From Solen grandis (Eukaryota > Mollusca > Bivalvia > Adapedonta > Solenidae), in assembly GCA_021229015.1 (NCBI GenBank), contig CM037777.1:51635158-51699157 (forward strand): a DNA stretch of 64,000 nt, in the 5' to 3' direction. Both the position numbers and the translations under genes were made by a program. Of the stretch, positions 29,901 through 35,104 are shown in pieces; position 1 is the stretch's first letter; every line of letters begins with the position of its first letter. The notes under the pieces were generated by a model. That model had not been told where the DNA came from. It saw only the letters and a list, made by a program, of their open reading frames with translations, and did no database searches.

Positions 29901-32900
29901 ACATAACAGGCACAATCACTAATTATTTGTCACCCTCATTTTGTATAAACGGAGATCTTGTTTAGAGTTTTTTTGTCTGTTACTGAACCATTTTCTGTAT
30001 TTGGAAGACAAAATTAATTTGAATCACTACAGCTGTCTGTCAGAATGACAGTGTATGTTTGTGTTGTCAGTGTGGAGTTTGGAAGAAATGTTGTGATGAC
30101 AGTGTGTGTTTGTTTGTGTAGTCGGTGTGGAGTTTGGAAGAAATGTTGTGATGACAGTGTATGTTTGTGTAGTCGGTGTGGAGTTTGGAAGAAATGTTGT
30201 GATGACAGTGTTTGTTTGTTTGTGTAGTCGGTGTGGAGTTTGGAAGAAATGTTGTGATGACAGTGTGTGTTTGTTTGTGTAGTCGGTGTGGAGTTTGGAA
30301 GAAATGTTGTGATGACAGTTGTATGTTTGTGTAGTCAGTGTGGAGTTTGGAAGAAATGTTGTGATGACAGTGTGTGTTTGTTTGTGTAGTCGGTGTGGAG
30401 TTTGGAAGAAATGTTGTGATGACAGTGTTTGTTTGTTTGTGTAGTCAGTGTGGAGTTTGGAAGAAATGTTGTGATGACAGTGTTTGTTTGTTTGTGTAGT
30501 CGGTGTGGAGTTTGGAAGAAATGTTGTGATGACAGTGTGTGTTTGTTTGTGTAGTCGGTGTGGAGTTTGGAAGAAATGTTGTGATGACAGTGTGTGTTTG
30601 TTTGTGTAGTCGGTGTGGAGTTTGGAAGAAATGTTGTGATGACAGTGTGTGTTTGTTTGTGTAGTCGGTGTGGAGTTTGGAAGAAATGTTGTGATGACAG
30701 TGTTTGTTTGTTTGTGTAGTCAGTGTGGAGTTTGGAAGAAATGTTGTGATGACAGTGTTTGTTTGTTTGTGTAGTCGGTGTGGAGTTTGGAAGAAATGTT
30801 GTGATGACAGTGTGTGTTTGTTTGTGTAGTCGGTGTGGAGTTTGGAAGAAATGTTGTGATGACAGTGTTTGTTTGTTTGTGTAGTCGGTGTGGAGTTTGG
30901 AAGAAATGTTGTGATGACAGTGTTTGTTTGTTTGTGTAGTCGGTGTGGAGTTTGGAAGAAATGTTGTGATGACAGTGTATGTTTGTGTAGTCAGTGTGGA
31001 GTTTGGAAGAAATGTTGTGATGACAGTGTATGTTTGTGTAGTCGGTGTGGAGTTTGGAAGAAATGTTGTGATGACAGTGTATGTTTGTGTAGTCGGTGTG
31101 GAGTTTGGAAGAAATGTTGTGATGACAGTGTTTGTTTGTTTGTGTAGTCGGTGTGGAGTTTGGAAGAAATGTTGTGATGACAGTGTATGTTTGTTTGTGT
31201 AGTCGGTGTGGAGTTTGGAAGAAATGTTGTGATGACAGTGTATGTTTGTGTAGTCGGTGTGGAGTTTGGAAGAAATGTTGTGATGACAGTGTGTGTTTGT
31301 TTGTGTAGTCGGTGTGGAGTTTGGAAGAAATGTTGTGATGACAGTGTTTGTTTGTTTGTGTAGTCGGTGTGGAGTTTGGAAGAAATGTTGTGATGACAGT
31401 GTTTGTTTGTTTGTGTAGTTGGTGTGGAGTTTGGAAGAAATGTTGTGATGACAGTGTTTGTTTGTTTGTGTAGTCGGTGTGGAGTTTGGAAGAAATGTTG
31501 TGATGACAGTGTGTGTTTGTTTGTGTAGTCGGTGTGAAGTTTGGAAGAAATGTTGTGATGACAGTGTGTGCTTGTTTGTGTAGTCAGTGTGAAGTTTGGA
31601 AGAAAGGAAAGGAGGGAGATTTTGTAAATGTCATTTGTTGGAAGTATGATCTGTATGTATGTGGTACATGTACATGTGTAGATTGATGACGAGGGATGTT
31701 CCAAAATATAAGAGACAGTCGTTATAGTCTGTTGGAGCATGATTCTCCCAACCAGTTTATGCCCCTGAGTGGATCTGTGCAACCTGAATGATAGTGCTTA
31801 AATTTTTATCAAGGTTTTGATTGTAGATGCCTACAGCAGAGCCAGCACACACATTTATTGAATGCTAAAACATAAAGTACACTAATCTATTGATAAGTGT
31901 ATGTGTTAGTATTTGTGTGCATGTGTTTGTATTTTTACTGCTTTAAACAAGTGCAGAGCGGAACCCATCATGCATTAATTCTGATATCCTTTATTATGAC
32001 CCAATATGATAAGAATATGATAGGGCATATATTTTTCTGCAAATGTTGGTCTGATAGTTATTTGGTAATTTGCCAGTAGAACACTTTGTTTCAGGTCAGT
32101 AACTAAAGATGTTTAAAGCTATATTCCTCAAATTTGATATTGATTTTAGGGGTCACAAGGTCTAGGGTCAAGGTCACAGTGAGCTTGAAGGTGAAAATCA
32201 TTCTCAGTTGATAAATTTAGAACATTTGAGCCCACATTTCTCAAATTTGATAGGATGCTTGGACATAATATGTAGAAGATTTTATTGATTTTGGAATCAT
32301 TAGATAAAAGGTCATGGTTGCAGTGACCTTGAATGTGAAATTGATTTCCAATCAGTAATTTAAGAACACTTTAGCCTAATATAGTAAACTTTAGCATGAA
32401 TAATTCTTGGGCAGTGGAGTCACCTGTACTTAAAAATTAAATATGATCTTTGGTTGATTGAAAAATTATGTCACATTTGATGACCTTGACTTCTGTGATT
32501 ATTGTTAGTACAAGTTTAATTCCTAGCTGAAGTAATGAGCGCAAAGATTATAGTCATTAAACGTGGATGCATAATTCAGATGTGCACTGATAGAGTCAAT
32601 CAGAGAATAAGTAGAGATGTTAGTAGAATTTATTTAAAAGCTTTGAAATTTACAATATTATGGAACACTCCTCGTATGTGTATATTTTGATATTAATACG
32701 GTTTGTTATAAATCATGCATGTAATGTGATCTTGGGTTTATGTATATATGATATGAATGTGGTCTGGTGAATGTATGTGTGTATGTATATGTATGGCTTG
32801 ATATGTGGCATGGTATAAGTGTGGTATGGTAAAGACCTTGTGTGGGATGATAAGTGTGTATGCTTAATATGATTAGGCCTGATGTGTGTGTTTATGTGTT

Positions 32901-35104
32901 GTTATATGTATTTATATGGTTGGGATGATTGGGTTTATGATTTATATGAATGTCAGGGCAAAGACATGTTAAACAGAGATAGGAAACTCCTGTAAAAGCC
33001 AGTGGAAAATAATGTTTAGGCACACAACAGATCATTGAATATAGCAAACTTTAAAAAAAGTATGGAATACTCACTGAGGAAAATGTTACCATAACATAAA
33101 ATTATCACTTATCTTCTGTAAGGAATTATTTTCAGTTTTCAATTGTGAGATACAAATTACTTTCAAATATCTTCAATAGAAAAGAAGATACTGGTATTTG
33201 AAAACGTGAATTTGCAAGAATTGGAAATTTGTTACATGCTTTTCTGAGATTTAGTCTAGTTGCTAGCTAGTCTTTGTTTAATTGGTCTTTGGTTTGAGGC
33301 TGAGTGTTGTGGTTTGTAGGTTTGTTATGTAGTTATATGATATGCATGTGGTGTGATGATTCAGAGTGCCTTGAGGGTATGGCTGACTCAGCAAATTGGT
33401 TGGGAATTGGTGGTTTGATTATTTTGGGGTATTGGGTAATGTGTTTGGTTTAATTATATGTGGTATTGTGTCATATCATAATACTACATATGTTGTAGTG
33501 GTTTGATTATATGTGGTATTGGGTCATATCATAATACAACATATGTTGTGGTTTAATTATATGTGGTATTGGGTCATATCGTAATACTACATATGTTGTG
33601 GTTTAATTATATGTGGTATTGGGTCATATCATAATACAACATATGTTGTGGTTTAATTATATGTGGTATTGGGTCATATCGTAATACTACATATGTTGTG
33701 GTGGTTTGATTATATGTGGTATTGGGTCATATCATAATACTACATATGTTGTGGTGGTCTGATTATATGTGGTATTGGGTCATATCATAATACTACATAT
33801 GTTGTGGTGGTTTGATTATATGTGGTATTGGGTCATATCGTAATACTACATATGTTGTGGTGGTCTGATTATATGTGGTATTGGGTCATATCATAATACA
33901 ACATATGTTGTGGTTTAATTATATGTGGTATTGGGTCATATCGTAATACTATATATGTTGTGGTGGTTTGATTATATGTGGTATTGGGTCATATCATAAT
34001 ACTACATATGTTGTGGTGGTCTGATTATATGTGGTATTGGGTCATATCATAATACTACATATGTTGTGGTGGTTTGATTATATGTGGTATTGGGTCATAT
34101 CGTAATACTACATATGTTGTGGTGGTCTGATTATATGTGGTATTGGGTCATATCGTAATACTACATATGTTGTGGTGATCTGATTATATGTGGTATTGGG
34201 TCATATCATAATACTACATATGTTGTGGTGGTCTGATTATATGTGGTATTGGGTCATATCGTAATACTACATGGAATGTGCATATATTGTGGTGGTTTGA
34301 TGGTTTGTGTGTGTGTGTGTGCTTTTAAGATGTGTAATGTTTGCTATTTGATTGTTATTGTGTATGTGTGATCAGTTGAATAGATTGTATGTATGTATGT
34401 ATGTGTATGTATGTGTGTATGTATGTATGTATGTATTTGTTTTTTTTTGTATAGGAGTTGATGTGGTAGCTTCAGATGCATTAAAGAAATGGATGTCAGT
34501 ACTTACAGCTGTTCATGAGTATCACTTTTTTCCATCTATCATATGATCTGTTTGAACTGGGATAAATTGCTTTACACACAAATTGCATTCAAATGATAAT
34601 ATTCATTTTGCAAAAGTGATTTGCCATAACTGCATGTTTTAATAAGGACAAAGACTGAAAGTAATGTGCCACTGATTGCACTGATTACACAGTAAATAAC
34701 ACTGAACATTCCTGATCACATGTTTATGTACAAAATGTATCATTATTCATCACTAACAAAATGTTTCAGGAATGGCAGAATCTTTTTCTAGGTTTTACAG
34801 CCTTTCTCATTTCCACTCTACCAGTACCCCTCCTATTTTCACTGCAGACACAAATAAACCCCCAGAAAAACCACCCAGTCAAAAGTCTGAGAAGACAGAG
34901 GAGGGTACAAGTGACACAAGTAGAGGGAAACCAACACCTACAAAGAGCAAGACATTGACCAAACCACCGTCATTTAAGGCTTCTGGACACACTGCAGATT
35001 TGACTGTCCAAGGTAGTAAATTTGCCAGTAGTCAGAAGAAAGACCCCAAGAAGAAAAATGATTCTAACAAGGCTAAAGGCAGTACAACTTGTTCTGTCCA
35101 GTAA
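268..35104 (+). CDS. ROCO (Roc-COR) GTPase with two tandem TIR domains, 3' part, 25 exons
   Basis: This is the gene span; exons are listed separately. The spliced exons give 1220 codons plus a stop, and every intron phase matches. Residues 1-160 are a Roc GTPase lacking its P-loop, which must be on an exon left of the window. Visible Roc motifs are TDGIDI (switch I Thr), WDFAGQ (G3), GTQCD (G4) and SSIKG (G5). Residues 160-422 are COR, with LHDLGTVQYF, INPQWI and VPCPDC. Residues 493-600 are a degenerate TIR-like fold and residues 646-775 a canonical TIR (PDVFLSYSW, C733-x-x-E736). Residues 800-832 are a lysine-rich helix. Residues 912-1098 are an unrecognised Cys/His-bearing module, followed by a PPPPPP tract and a basic, Ser/Thr-rich tail. 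ROCO proteins are GTP-controlled scaffolds or kinases; this one has no kinase domain in the window. A signalling or NADase role is inferred. Closest known type: MFHAS1-like ROCO. Confidence 0.9.
933..1006 (+). pseudogene. tRNA-like pseudogene or SINE head
   Basis: An A-box-like TAGCTCAGGTGGTAGAGCA and a B-box-like AGTTCAAATCC are correctly spaced, with an anticodon loop TCTGTAA suggestive of tRNA-Thr. The anticodon stem has mismatches and no good acceptor stem can be drawn, so this is a decayed copy, not a working tRNA. Confidence 0.45.
1367..1513 (+). CDS. ROCO exon 2: Roc core with G4 motif
   Basis: The exon follows TTTCAG and ends at CTG|GTGAGA, phase 0 on both sides. It encodes 49 residues with the hydrophobic strand AVYLLLWSMR, then TPILVIGTQCDL, in which TQCD stands for the guanine-binding N/TKxD (G4) motif, as is usual in ROCO proteins. 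Confidence 0.9.
2026..2059 (+). repeat. Orphan right end of the GGCCCTCTTG element
   Basis: CAGGTGAGTGACTT, then CATCTTGGCCCTCTTG, matches the right ends at 13906-13939 and 61207-61240. No left part is apparent, so it is a truncated relic. Confidence 0.55.
2195..2290 (+). repeat. Interspersed repeat fragment, three copies in the window
   Basis: A GGGGGCTAT segment, followed by CTGTC, then CACTCACATTACATGAAGACA, recurs in related form at about 10415-10530 and 25665-25760. Ends are unclear, so no class can be given. Confidence 0.4.
2663..4410 (+). repeat. 32-bp minisatellite array in the Roc intron
   Basis: The unit GTCATGTGATTATGTGTGTA plus CCATGTACTCAT (32 bp) is repeated about 54 times over 1.75 kb with point variants (ACTCAT, ACTCTT, ACTTGT, ATACATGT). 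It stops 15 bp before the acceptor of exon 3, so the intron's 3' end is formed from the array's edge. Confidence 0.95.
4426..4515 (+). CDS. ROCO exon 3: Roc G5
   Basis: The acceptor is TTTGCAG and the donor ACT|GTACGT, 30 codons, phase 0. It encodes IPQAEIPVKELMDR and onward with VSSIKG, the G5-like loop. The acceptor follows directly after a 1.7 kb minisatellite. Confidence 0.88.
4799..4905 (+). CDS. ROCO exon 4: end of Roc, start of COR
   Basis: The exon runs from TGTCAG to GC|GTAAG and ends in phase 2. It encodes GIADLQKNLLEVTLQQ, the last Roc helix, then EKIPQVWLNFEKKII, which is the entry to COR (P-x-x-W-x-x-[FL]E). Confidence 0.88.
5242..5473 (+). CDS. ROCO exon 5: COR-A
   Basis: The acceptor is TTGACAG and the donor CAG|GTACGA. 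The split codon GC+T gives Ala and 77 codons follow. LHDLGTVQYFDNDFLRD and VINPQWIVNVM are the hallmark COR segments (short winged-helix followed by dPqWl). Confidence 0.92.
5885..6104 (+). repeat. tRNA-derived SINE, diverged copy
   Basis: The body CTCAGCATGTAAGGGTG, CAGGACTGGTTGGCCTGG and CAGGATAATGTGACA matches the SINE at 15312-15609. The tRNA-like head is degraded and the 3' part is missing. It ends about 20 bp before the exon 6 acceptor. Confidence 0.75.
6126..6299 (+). CDS. ROCO exon 6: COR
   Basis: The exon runs from TTACAG to GAT|GTGAGT and has 58 codons in phase 0. It encodes a winged-helix segment (MHKDIQTVWKDYDPNLH, LLHLTEDFDLTFPL) ending in VVPCLLPSEPPQD, the COR-A to COR-B boundary. 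A SINE-derived fragment ends only about 20 bp before its acceptor. Confidence 0.9.
6830..6928 (+). CDS. ROCO exon 7: COR-B
   Basis: The acceptor is CTTGCAG and the donor CAG|GTGTGG, 33 codons, phase 0. It encodes MVYRFTYLPSGLFNRAQ. The YLPSGLFNR segment is typical of COR-B in LRRK and MFHAS1-like proteins. Confidence 0.9.
7143..7652. mobile_element. Possible MITE with 25-bp inverted ends
   Basis: The left ACAATCTCATTAAAATCA (about 7150) is mirrored by TGATTTTAATGAGATTGG at about 7629, with CTGGTAC/CCTGGTA outside. The interior has no coding sequence. One copy only, so the call rests on the inverted ends. The rest of this intron (6929-8046) shows nothing else. Confidence 0.45.
8047..8138 (+). 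CDS. ROCO exon 8: COR-B
   Basis: The acceptor is TTTTTTGCAG and the donor AAAG|GTATCA, ending in phase 2. It encodes VRLFQFSDGKMIWKKGSML and onward. W-K-x-G is the conserved COR-B strand pair. Confidence 0.88.
8738..8891 (+). CDS. ROCO exon 9: end of COR
   Basis: The exon runs from GTTACAG to GAG|GTGAGT. It encodes ELTVFVQGPRPENILFLIHE, then an acidic helix and VPCPDC, a Cys-x-x-Cys seen at the end of COR in metazoan ROCO proteins. The track frame is confirmed by the split Ser codon AG+T. Confidence 0.9.
9435..9676 (+). mobile_element. TTAA-flanked MITE, 242 bp, with large hairpin
   Basis: The ends are TTAACCCTTTCCCTCAT and ATGAGGGAAAGGGTTAA. TTAA targets and CCC termini suggest a piggyBac-type element. 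An internal hairpin at 9476-9542 has arms of about 31 bp around a short loop. Another 242 bp copy lies at 20649-20890 in the opposite orientation. Confidence 0.85.
10415..10530 (+). repeat. Interspersed repeat fragment
   Basis: The GGGGGCTATGTAG start and the CCTGCCCTACTGTCA-like centre resemble 2195-2290 and 25665-25760. The copy is diverged and not classified. Confidence 0.35.
10813..10930 (+). CDS. ROCO exon 10: helical linker
   Basis: The exon runs from TATTCCAG to CAAG|GTAGAT and ends in phase 1. It has 39 codons with a helical, aromatic-rich stretch (LQCYKYFHWLSLALLQ). It links COR to the first TIR-like domain; no family was recognised for the linker alone. Confidence 0.85.
10972..11400 (+). 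repeat. Second tRNA-derived SINE family (Ser/Asn-like head)
   Basis: The head has TGGACTGCTAATCCA (anticodon stem-loop like tRNA-Ser GCT) and the B box GGTTCAAATCC, followed by an approximately 300 bp body containing ACACTGGGCATGTTAAAGAA. It lies 40 bp after the exon 10 donor. A single copy here, so ends are approximate. Confidence 0.65.
11461..11640 (+). mobile_element. TTAA MITE, second family, degraded copy
   Basis: It begins TTAACCCTTTATCTCATGAA, like the element at 28504-28759, and shares the interior ACAATATTGTA. The right end has decayed. Confidence 0.5.
11747..11951 (+). CDS. ROCO exon 11: linker and start of TIR-like domain 1
   Basis: The acceptor is ATTTGCAG; G+AG gives Glu. The donor is ATG|GTATGT. 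A helical segment rich in Gln and Leu is followed by DTAIIYSSVD, the first beta strand of a TIR-like fold, and IRDDIVSWGYTC, helix A and strand B. Confidence 0.88.
12160..12388 (+). repeat. Repeat segment duplicated on both sides of the 12.4-13.9 kb element
   Basis: GGAGCATAACACAAAACT, then AACATGAAACTTCATAGGTA and ACCATAACTCTGTTTTGCAT, recur at 13950-14100 with few changes. This older repeat was apparently split by, or duplicated around, the insertion between the two copies. Confidence 0.7.
12389..13939 (+). mobile_element. Helitron/HINE-like element with 165-bp tandem core
   Basis: The left end is a palindrome (AGCTCACCTGAGCAC and GTGCTCATGGTGAGCT). The interior holds about seven direct repeats of 165-168 bp, seen from the recurring AGATATTTGGTATGTAGCATC at 12687, 12852, 13017, 13182, 13349 and 13514. 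The right end has a hairpin AGGGCCATCATGGCCCT at 13919-13935, then CTTG. A terminal hairpin with tandem cores recalls the pearl/HINE non-autonomous Helentrons of bivalves; this class is inferred. No coding capacity. Confidence 0.65.
13940..14130 (+). repeat. Right copy of the flanking repeat
   Basis: It is nearly the same as 12235-12388 (TTTGTCCGGAGCATAACACA, then AACATGAAACTTCATAGGTA), lying directly after the tandem-core element. Confidence 0.65.
14362..14550. mobile_element. MITE, 189 bp, 22-bp inverted ends
   Basis: The left end GGGACCGTATTCATAAAGCT and right end AGCTTTATGAATATGGCCCC are inverted copies with about 19 of 22 matches. The interior is made of repeated TTCCCTTAG/TTTCCTTA motifs that also fold back. 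There is no coding sequence. Confidence 0.75.
15312..15609 (+). repeat. Full-length tRNA-derived SINE with 12-bp target duplication
   Basis: The flanks 15300-15311 and 15610-15621 are both CAAGGCAAACAT. The head holds an A box (GTGGCCAAGTGGTTAAAG) and a B-box-like GTTCAATCC, the body CAGGACTGGTTGGCCCAG and CATCGTCTCCAAATGACTG, the tail GACGTTAAATTCAACAAATA. This 298 bp copy is the reference for the family in the window. Confidence 0.9.
15747..15978 (+). CDS. ROCO exon 12: core of TIR-like domain 1
   Basis: The exon runs from TTTTACAG to GAG|GTGGGT. It reads WFAEDMD, then IKNCRILLALVSDDF (strand C), SKCRDMFLYA (helix C) and DIIIVVMGES (strand D). In NAD-cleaving TIRs helix C carries C-x-x-E; here the equivalent of the Glu is Met571, so this domain is predicted to be catalytically dead. 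Confidence 0.88.
16352..16453 (+). CDS. ROCO exon 13: linker between the TIR domains
   Basis: The acceptor is GCTTGCAG and the donor GTG|GTAAGT, 34 codons, phase 0. It encodes a charged helical linker (YTAEGGRRDELKDWLDEKLH). A SINE fragment starts about 30 bp after the donor. Confidence 0.85.
16482..16657 (+). repeat. tRNA-derived SINE, 3'-truncated copy
   Basis: The head GACCAAATGGTCAGAGCG, then CCAAAGTTGTAAAAAATGGT and CAGGACTGGTTGGCCTGG match 15312-15609, then stop after GGATAATGTGACT. It starts just past the exon 13 donor. Confidence 0.8.
16967..17149 (+). CDS. ROCO exon 14: start of TIR domain 2
   Basis: The exon runs from ATCACAG to AAG|GTACGT and has 61 codons, phase 0. It contains PDVFLSYSW (box 1), LKHLLREAGINCWIDIENVG (helix A, strand B and BB-loop equivalent). 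This is a clear TIR start. Confidence 0.92.
17600..17671 (+). CDS. ROCO exon 15: TIR domain 2
   Basis: The exon runs from TTTACAG to GAG|GTAAGA and has 24 codons, phase 0. It encodes MAAGIRNSKMMLACISDE, helix B and strand C of the TIR fold. It is short, and the following intron received a LINE. Confidence 0.88.
17863..19900 (-). mobile_element. 5'-truncated LINE inserted antisense, with 16-bp target duplication
   Basis: The flanks 17863-17878 and 19885-19900 are both CACTTGACTTGATTTT. A T run at 17874-17898 is the complement of the poly(A) tail. The insert is therefore a target-primed retrotransposition event of about 2.0 kb, carrying the last part of a reverse transcriptase ORF and a 3' UTR of about 550 bp (17899-18454). 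It sits in the intron that splits TIR domain 2. Confidence 0.93.
18455..19883 (-). pseudogene. LINE reverse transcriptase C-terminal part, frameshifted (L1/Tx1-like)
   Basis: The frame opens at the truncation and contains LFADDISLFLDG, with the RT catalytic FADD at 19788-19799, then SGLKVYFEKTNVIWIG. It continues to LPSPP at about 19395, where one base change in length moves the reading to the next frame. The second part reads EEINKLLYQFIWNG, EGGLKMIDI and, near the end, CTFCTDEEETILHLFWEC, the zinc-knuckle-like RT tail. Order and motifs fit L1/Tx1-clade LINEs. The lack of an N-terminal endonuclease and RT start, and the frameshift, make it a dead copy. Confidence 0.88.
20305..20415 (+). CDS. 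ROCO exon 16: TIR domain 2 with catalytic-site Glu
   Basis: The exon runs from TTTACAG to GAG|GTGAGT and has 37 codons, phase 0. YAASENCMMELRFG fits the TIR helix-C pattern S-x-x-C-x-x-E. Glu736 sits where the catalytic glutamate of TIR NADases lies. ELPVVVAIVG is strand D. Confidence 0.9.
20649..20890 (-). mobile_element. TTAA-flanked MITE, 242 bp
   Basis: It has the same length and ends as 9435-9676, in the opposite orientation. The hairpin at 20788-20844 pairs GCATAAAACC and GATCAGCCTGCGAGT with their complements around a tiny loop. Confidence 0.88.
21811..22636. mobile_element. 826-bp DNA element with 27-bp inverted ends
   Basis: The left ATTACAGTCCATTCGCGATG (then GTACGAA) and right TTCGTTCCATCG, then TGAATAGACTGTAAT, are inverted copies. 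TTCGTTCCATCGCATCTTT recurs inside at about 21868 and 22530. The interior is more GC-rich than its surroundings, with no long ORF, so it is a non-autonomous transposon. Confidence 0.78.
22810..23031 (+). CDS. ROCO exon 17: end of TIR 2 and lysine-rich helix
   Basis: The exon runs from CTGTCAG to CAG|GTTTGT and has 74 codons. The first half (LLRRAKASEVYLQKENPDG, then VKFIKEAL) closes the TIR domain. The second half is a Lys/Glu-rich helix (KRELEAAKELKEKAKKEKKQ) that could be a coiled coil or nuclear-import-like basic stretch. Confidence 0.88.
23299..23404 (+). CDS. ROCO exon 18: post-TIR region
   Basis: The acceptor is GTTTACAG and the donor AAAG|GTAAGG, ending in phase 1. It encodes EEFELLQRKFMRHIL and onward. 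No domain was recognised. Confidence 0.85.
23719..23903 (+). mobile_element. TTAA MITE, left-truncated copy
   Basis: It begins inside the hairpin (ACCAGATCAGCCTGCGAT) and ends ATGAGGGAAAGGGTTAA, matching the right part of 9435-9676. Confidence 0.8.
24357..24402 (+). repeat. SINE body fragment
   Basis: GTGTGGTATCATGCCACTTG, then TCTACAG, matches the body of the SINE at 15312-15609. Both ends are missing. Confidence 0.55.
24675..24790 (+). CDS. ROCO exon 19: basic linker
   Basis: The acceptor is CTTCGGTAG, weaker than its neighbours; G+TT gives Val in frame. The donor is CAG|GTTAGT. It encodes an Arg/Lys/Ser-rich, probably disordered stretch (RSRPKLLRPKTATRSRDRL). Confidence 0.78.
25286..25372 (+). 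CDS. ROCO exon 20: start of C-terminal module
   Basis: The exon runs from GTTGACAG to GGG|GTCAGT and has 29 codons, phase 0. It encodes NESFCLRLLCEHEG, joining the next exon as LCEHEGGWHLC. The donor is slightly weak, but phase and continuity support it. Confidence 0.82.
25665..25760 (+). repeat. Interspersed repeat fragment
   Basis: GGGGGCTTTATAG, then CACTCACATTACACGAAGAC, resembles 2195-2290. It is one of three related fragments and was not classified. The rest of this intron (25373-26172) shows nothing clear. Confidence 0.4.
26173..26355 (+). CDS. ROCO exon 21: C-terminal module
   Basis: The acceptor is CTGTGCCAG and the donor GCA|GTAAGT, 61 codons, phase 0. GWHLCKERYPL is followed by a helix (LEHFLKKAAPYLYRIYSILK). 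No family name is recognised, but the sequence looks folded and conserved in composition. Confidence 0.88.
26592..26686 (+). CDS. ROCO exon 22: C-terminal module, acidic segment
   Basis: The exon runs from TTTCACAG to CTAG|GTGGGT and ends in phase 2. It encodes an acidic stretch (RTGLVEDETKEIDSLA). The split codon AG+G gives Arg with the next exon. Confidence 0.85.
27316..27511 (+). CDS. ROCO exon 23: C-terminal module, WLCNRH motif
   Basis: The exon runs from GCTACAG to AAG|GTTTGT. It encodes CRLPSGKIVWLCNRHQGEE, with a Cys-x-x-His pair and flanking Cys/His residues that could bind a metal, then a basic helix. Function not recognised. Confidence 0.88.
28296..28407 (+). CDS. ROCO exon 24: proline-rich segment
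   Basis: The exon runs from TGTACAG to AAAG|GTTTGG and ends in phase 1. It encodes a proline-rich stretch with six consecutive prolines, a possible SH3/WW/EVH1 ligand. The G completes an Asp codon with the next exon. Confidence 0.82.
28504..28759 (+). mobile_element. TTAA-flanked MITE, second family, 256 bp
   Basis: The ends are TTAACCCTTTACTTCAT and ATGAAGCAAAGGGTTAA. The interior is unlike the 242 bp family except for GACTCATTTTGATGCA near the left end, which suggests both were moved by the same transposase. Diverged relatives are at 11461, 42582, 44838 and 50985. Confidence 0.8.
30046..31604 (+). repeat. 55-bp minisatellite in the last intron
   Basis: The unit GTGTGGAGTTTGGAAGAAAT, GTTGTGATGACAGTGTGTGT, TTGTTTGTGTAGTCG (55 bp) is repeated about 28 times; a 51-bp variant lacks one TTTG. 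Copies are nearly identical, suggesting recent expansion. Open frames across it arise because 51 is divisible by three, and are not evidence of coding. Confidence 0.95.
32150..32345 (+). repeat. Degenerate tandem repeat with AGGTCACAGTGA motif
   Basis: GGTCAAGGTCACAGTGAGCT and GCAGTGACCTTGAATGTGAA recur with CTCAAATTTGAT upstream of each, giving two diverged units. No coding potential. Confidence 0.45.
33446..34272 (+). repeat. About 54-bp minisatellite in the last intron
   Basis: Units of TTATATGTGGTATTGGGTCA, TATCATAATACTACATATGT, TGTGGTGGTTTGA, 50-56 bp long, are repeated about 16 times. Units alternate between GGTTTGATT and GGTCTGATT or GGTTTAATT, so a higher-order pattern may exist. Confidence 0.93.
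34388..34436 (+). repeat. (TATG)n microsatellite
   Basis: About eleven TATG/TGTATG units in a row, with small variations, just after the 54-bp array. Confidence 0.85.
34848..35104 (+). CDS. ROCO exon 25: disordered tail and stop
   Basis: The acceptor is TTTTCACTGCAG; G+AC gives Asp. It encodes 84 residues rich in Lys, Ser, Thr and Pro, with TAA at 35102-35104. Low complexity suggests disorder. It ends in CSVQ, so the last four residues start with Cys, but it is not a convincing CaaX prenylation box because Ser is not an aliphatic residue. It follows a 6.4 kb intron. Confidence 0.85.

Noticed and set aside
30991..31782. 263-residue open frame on the minus strand with repeated TPHRLHKQT units
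   Set aside because: It is the reverse reading of the 55/51-bp minisatellite; the frame stays open only because of unit lengths, and the array lies inside an intron.
34761..34847. Coding extension upstream of the last exon
   Set aside because: The open frame continues, but a strong acceptor at 34847 in the right phase joins exon 24, so the upstream part is intron.
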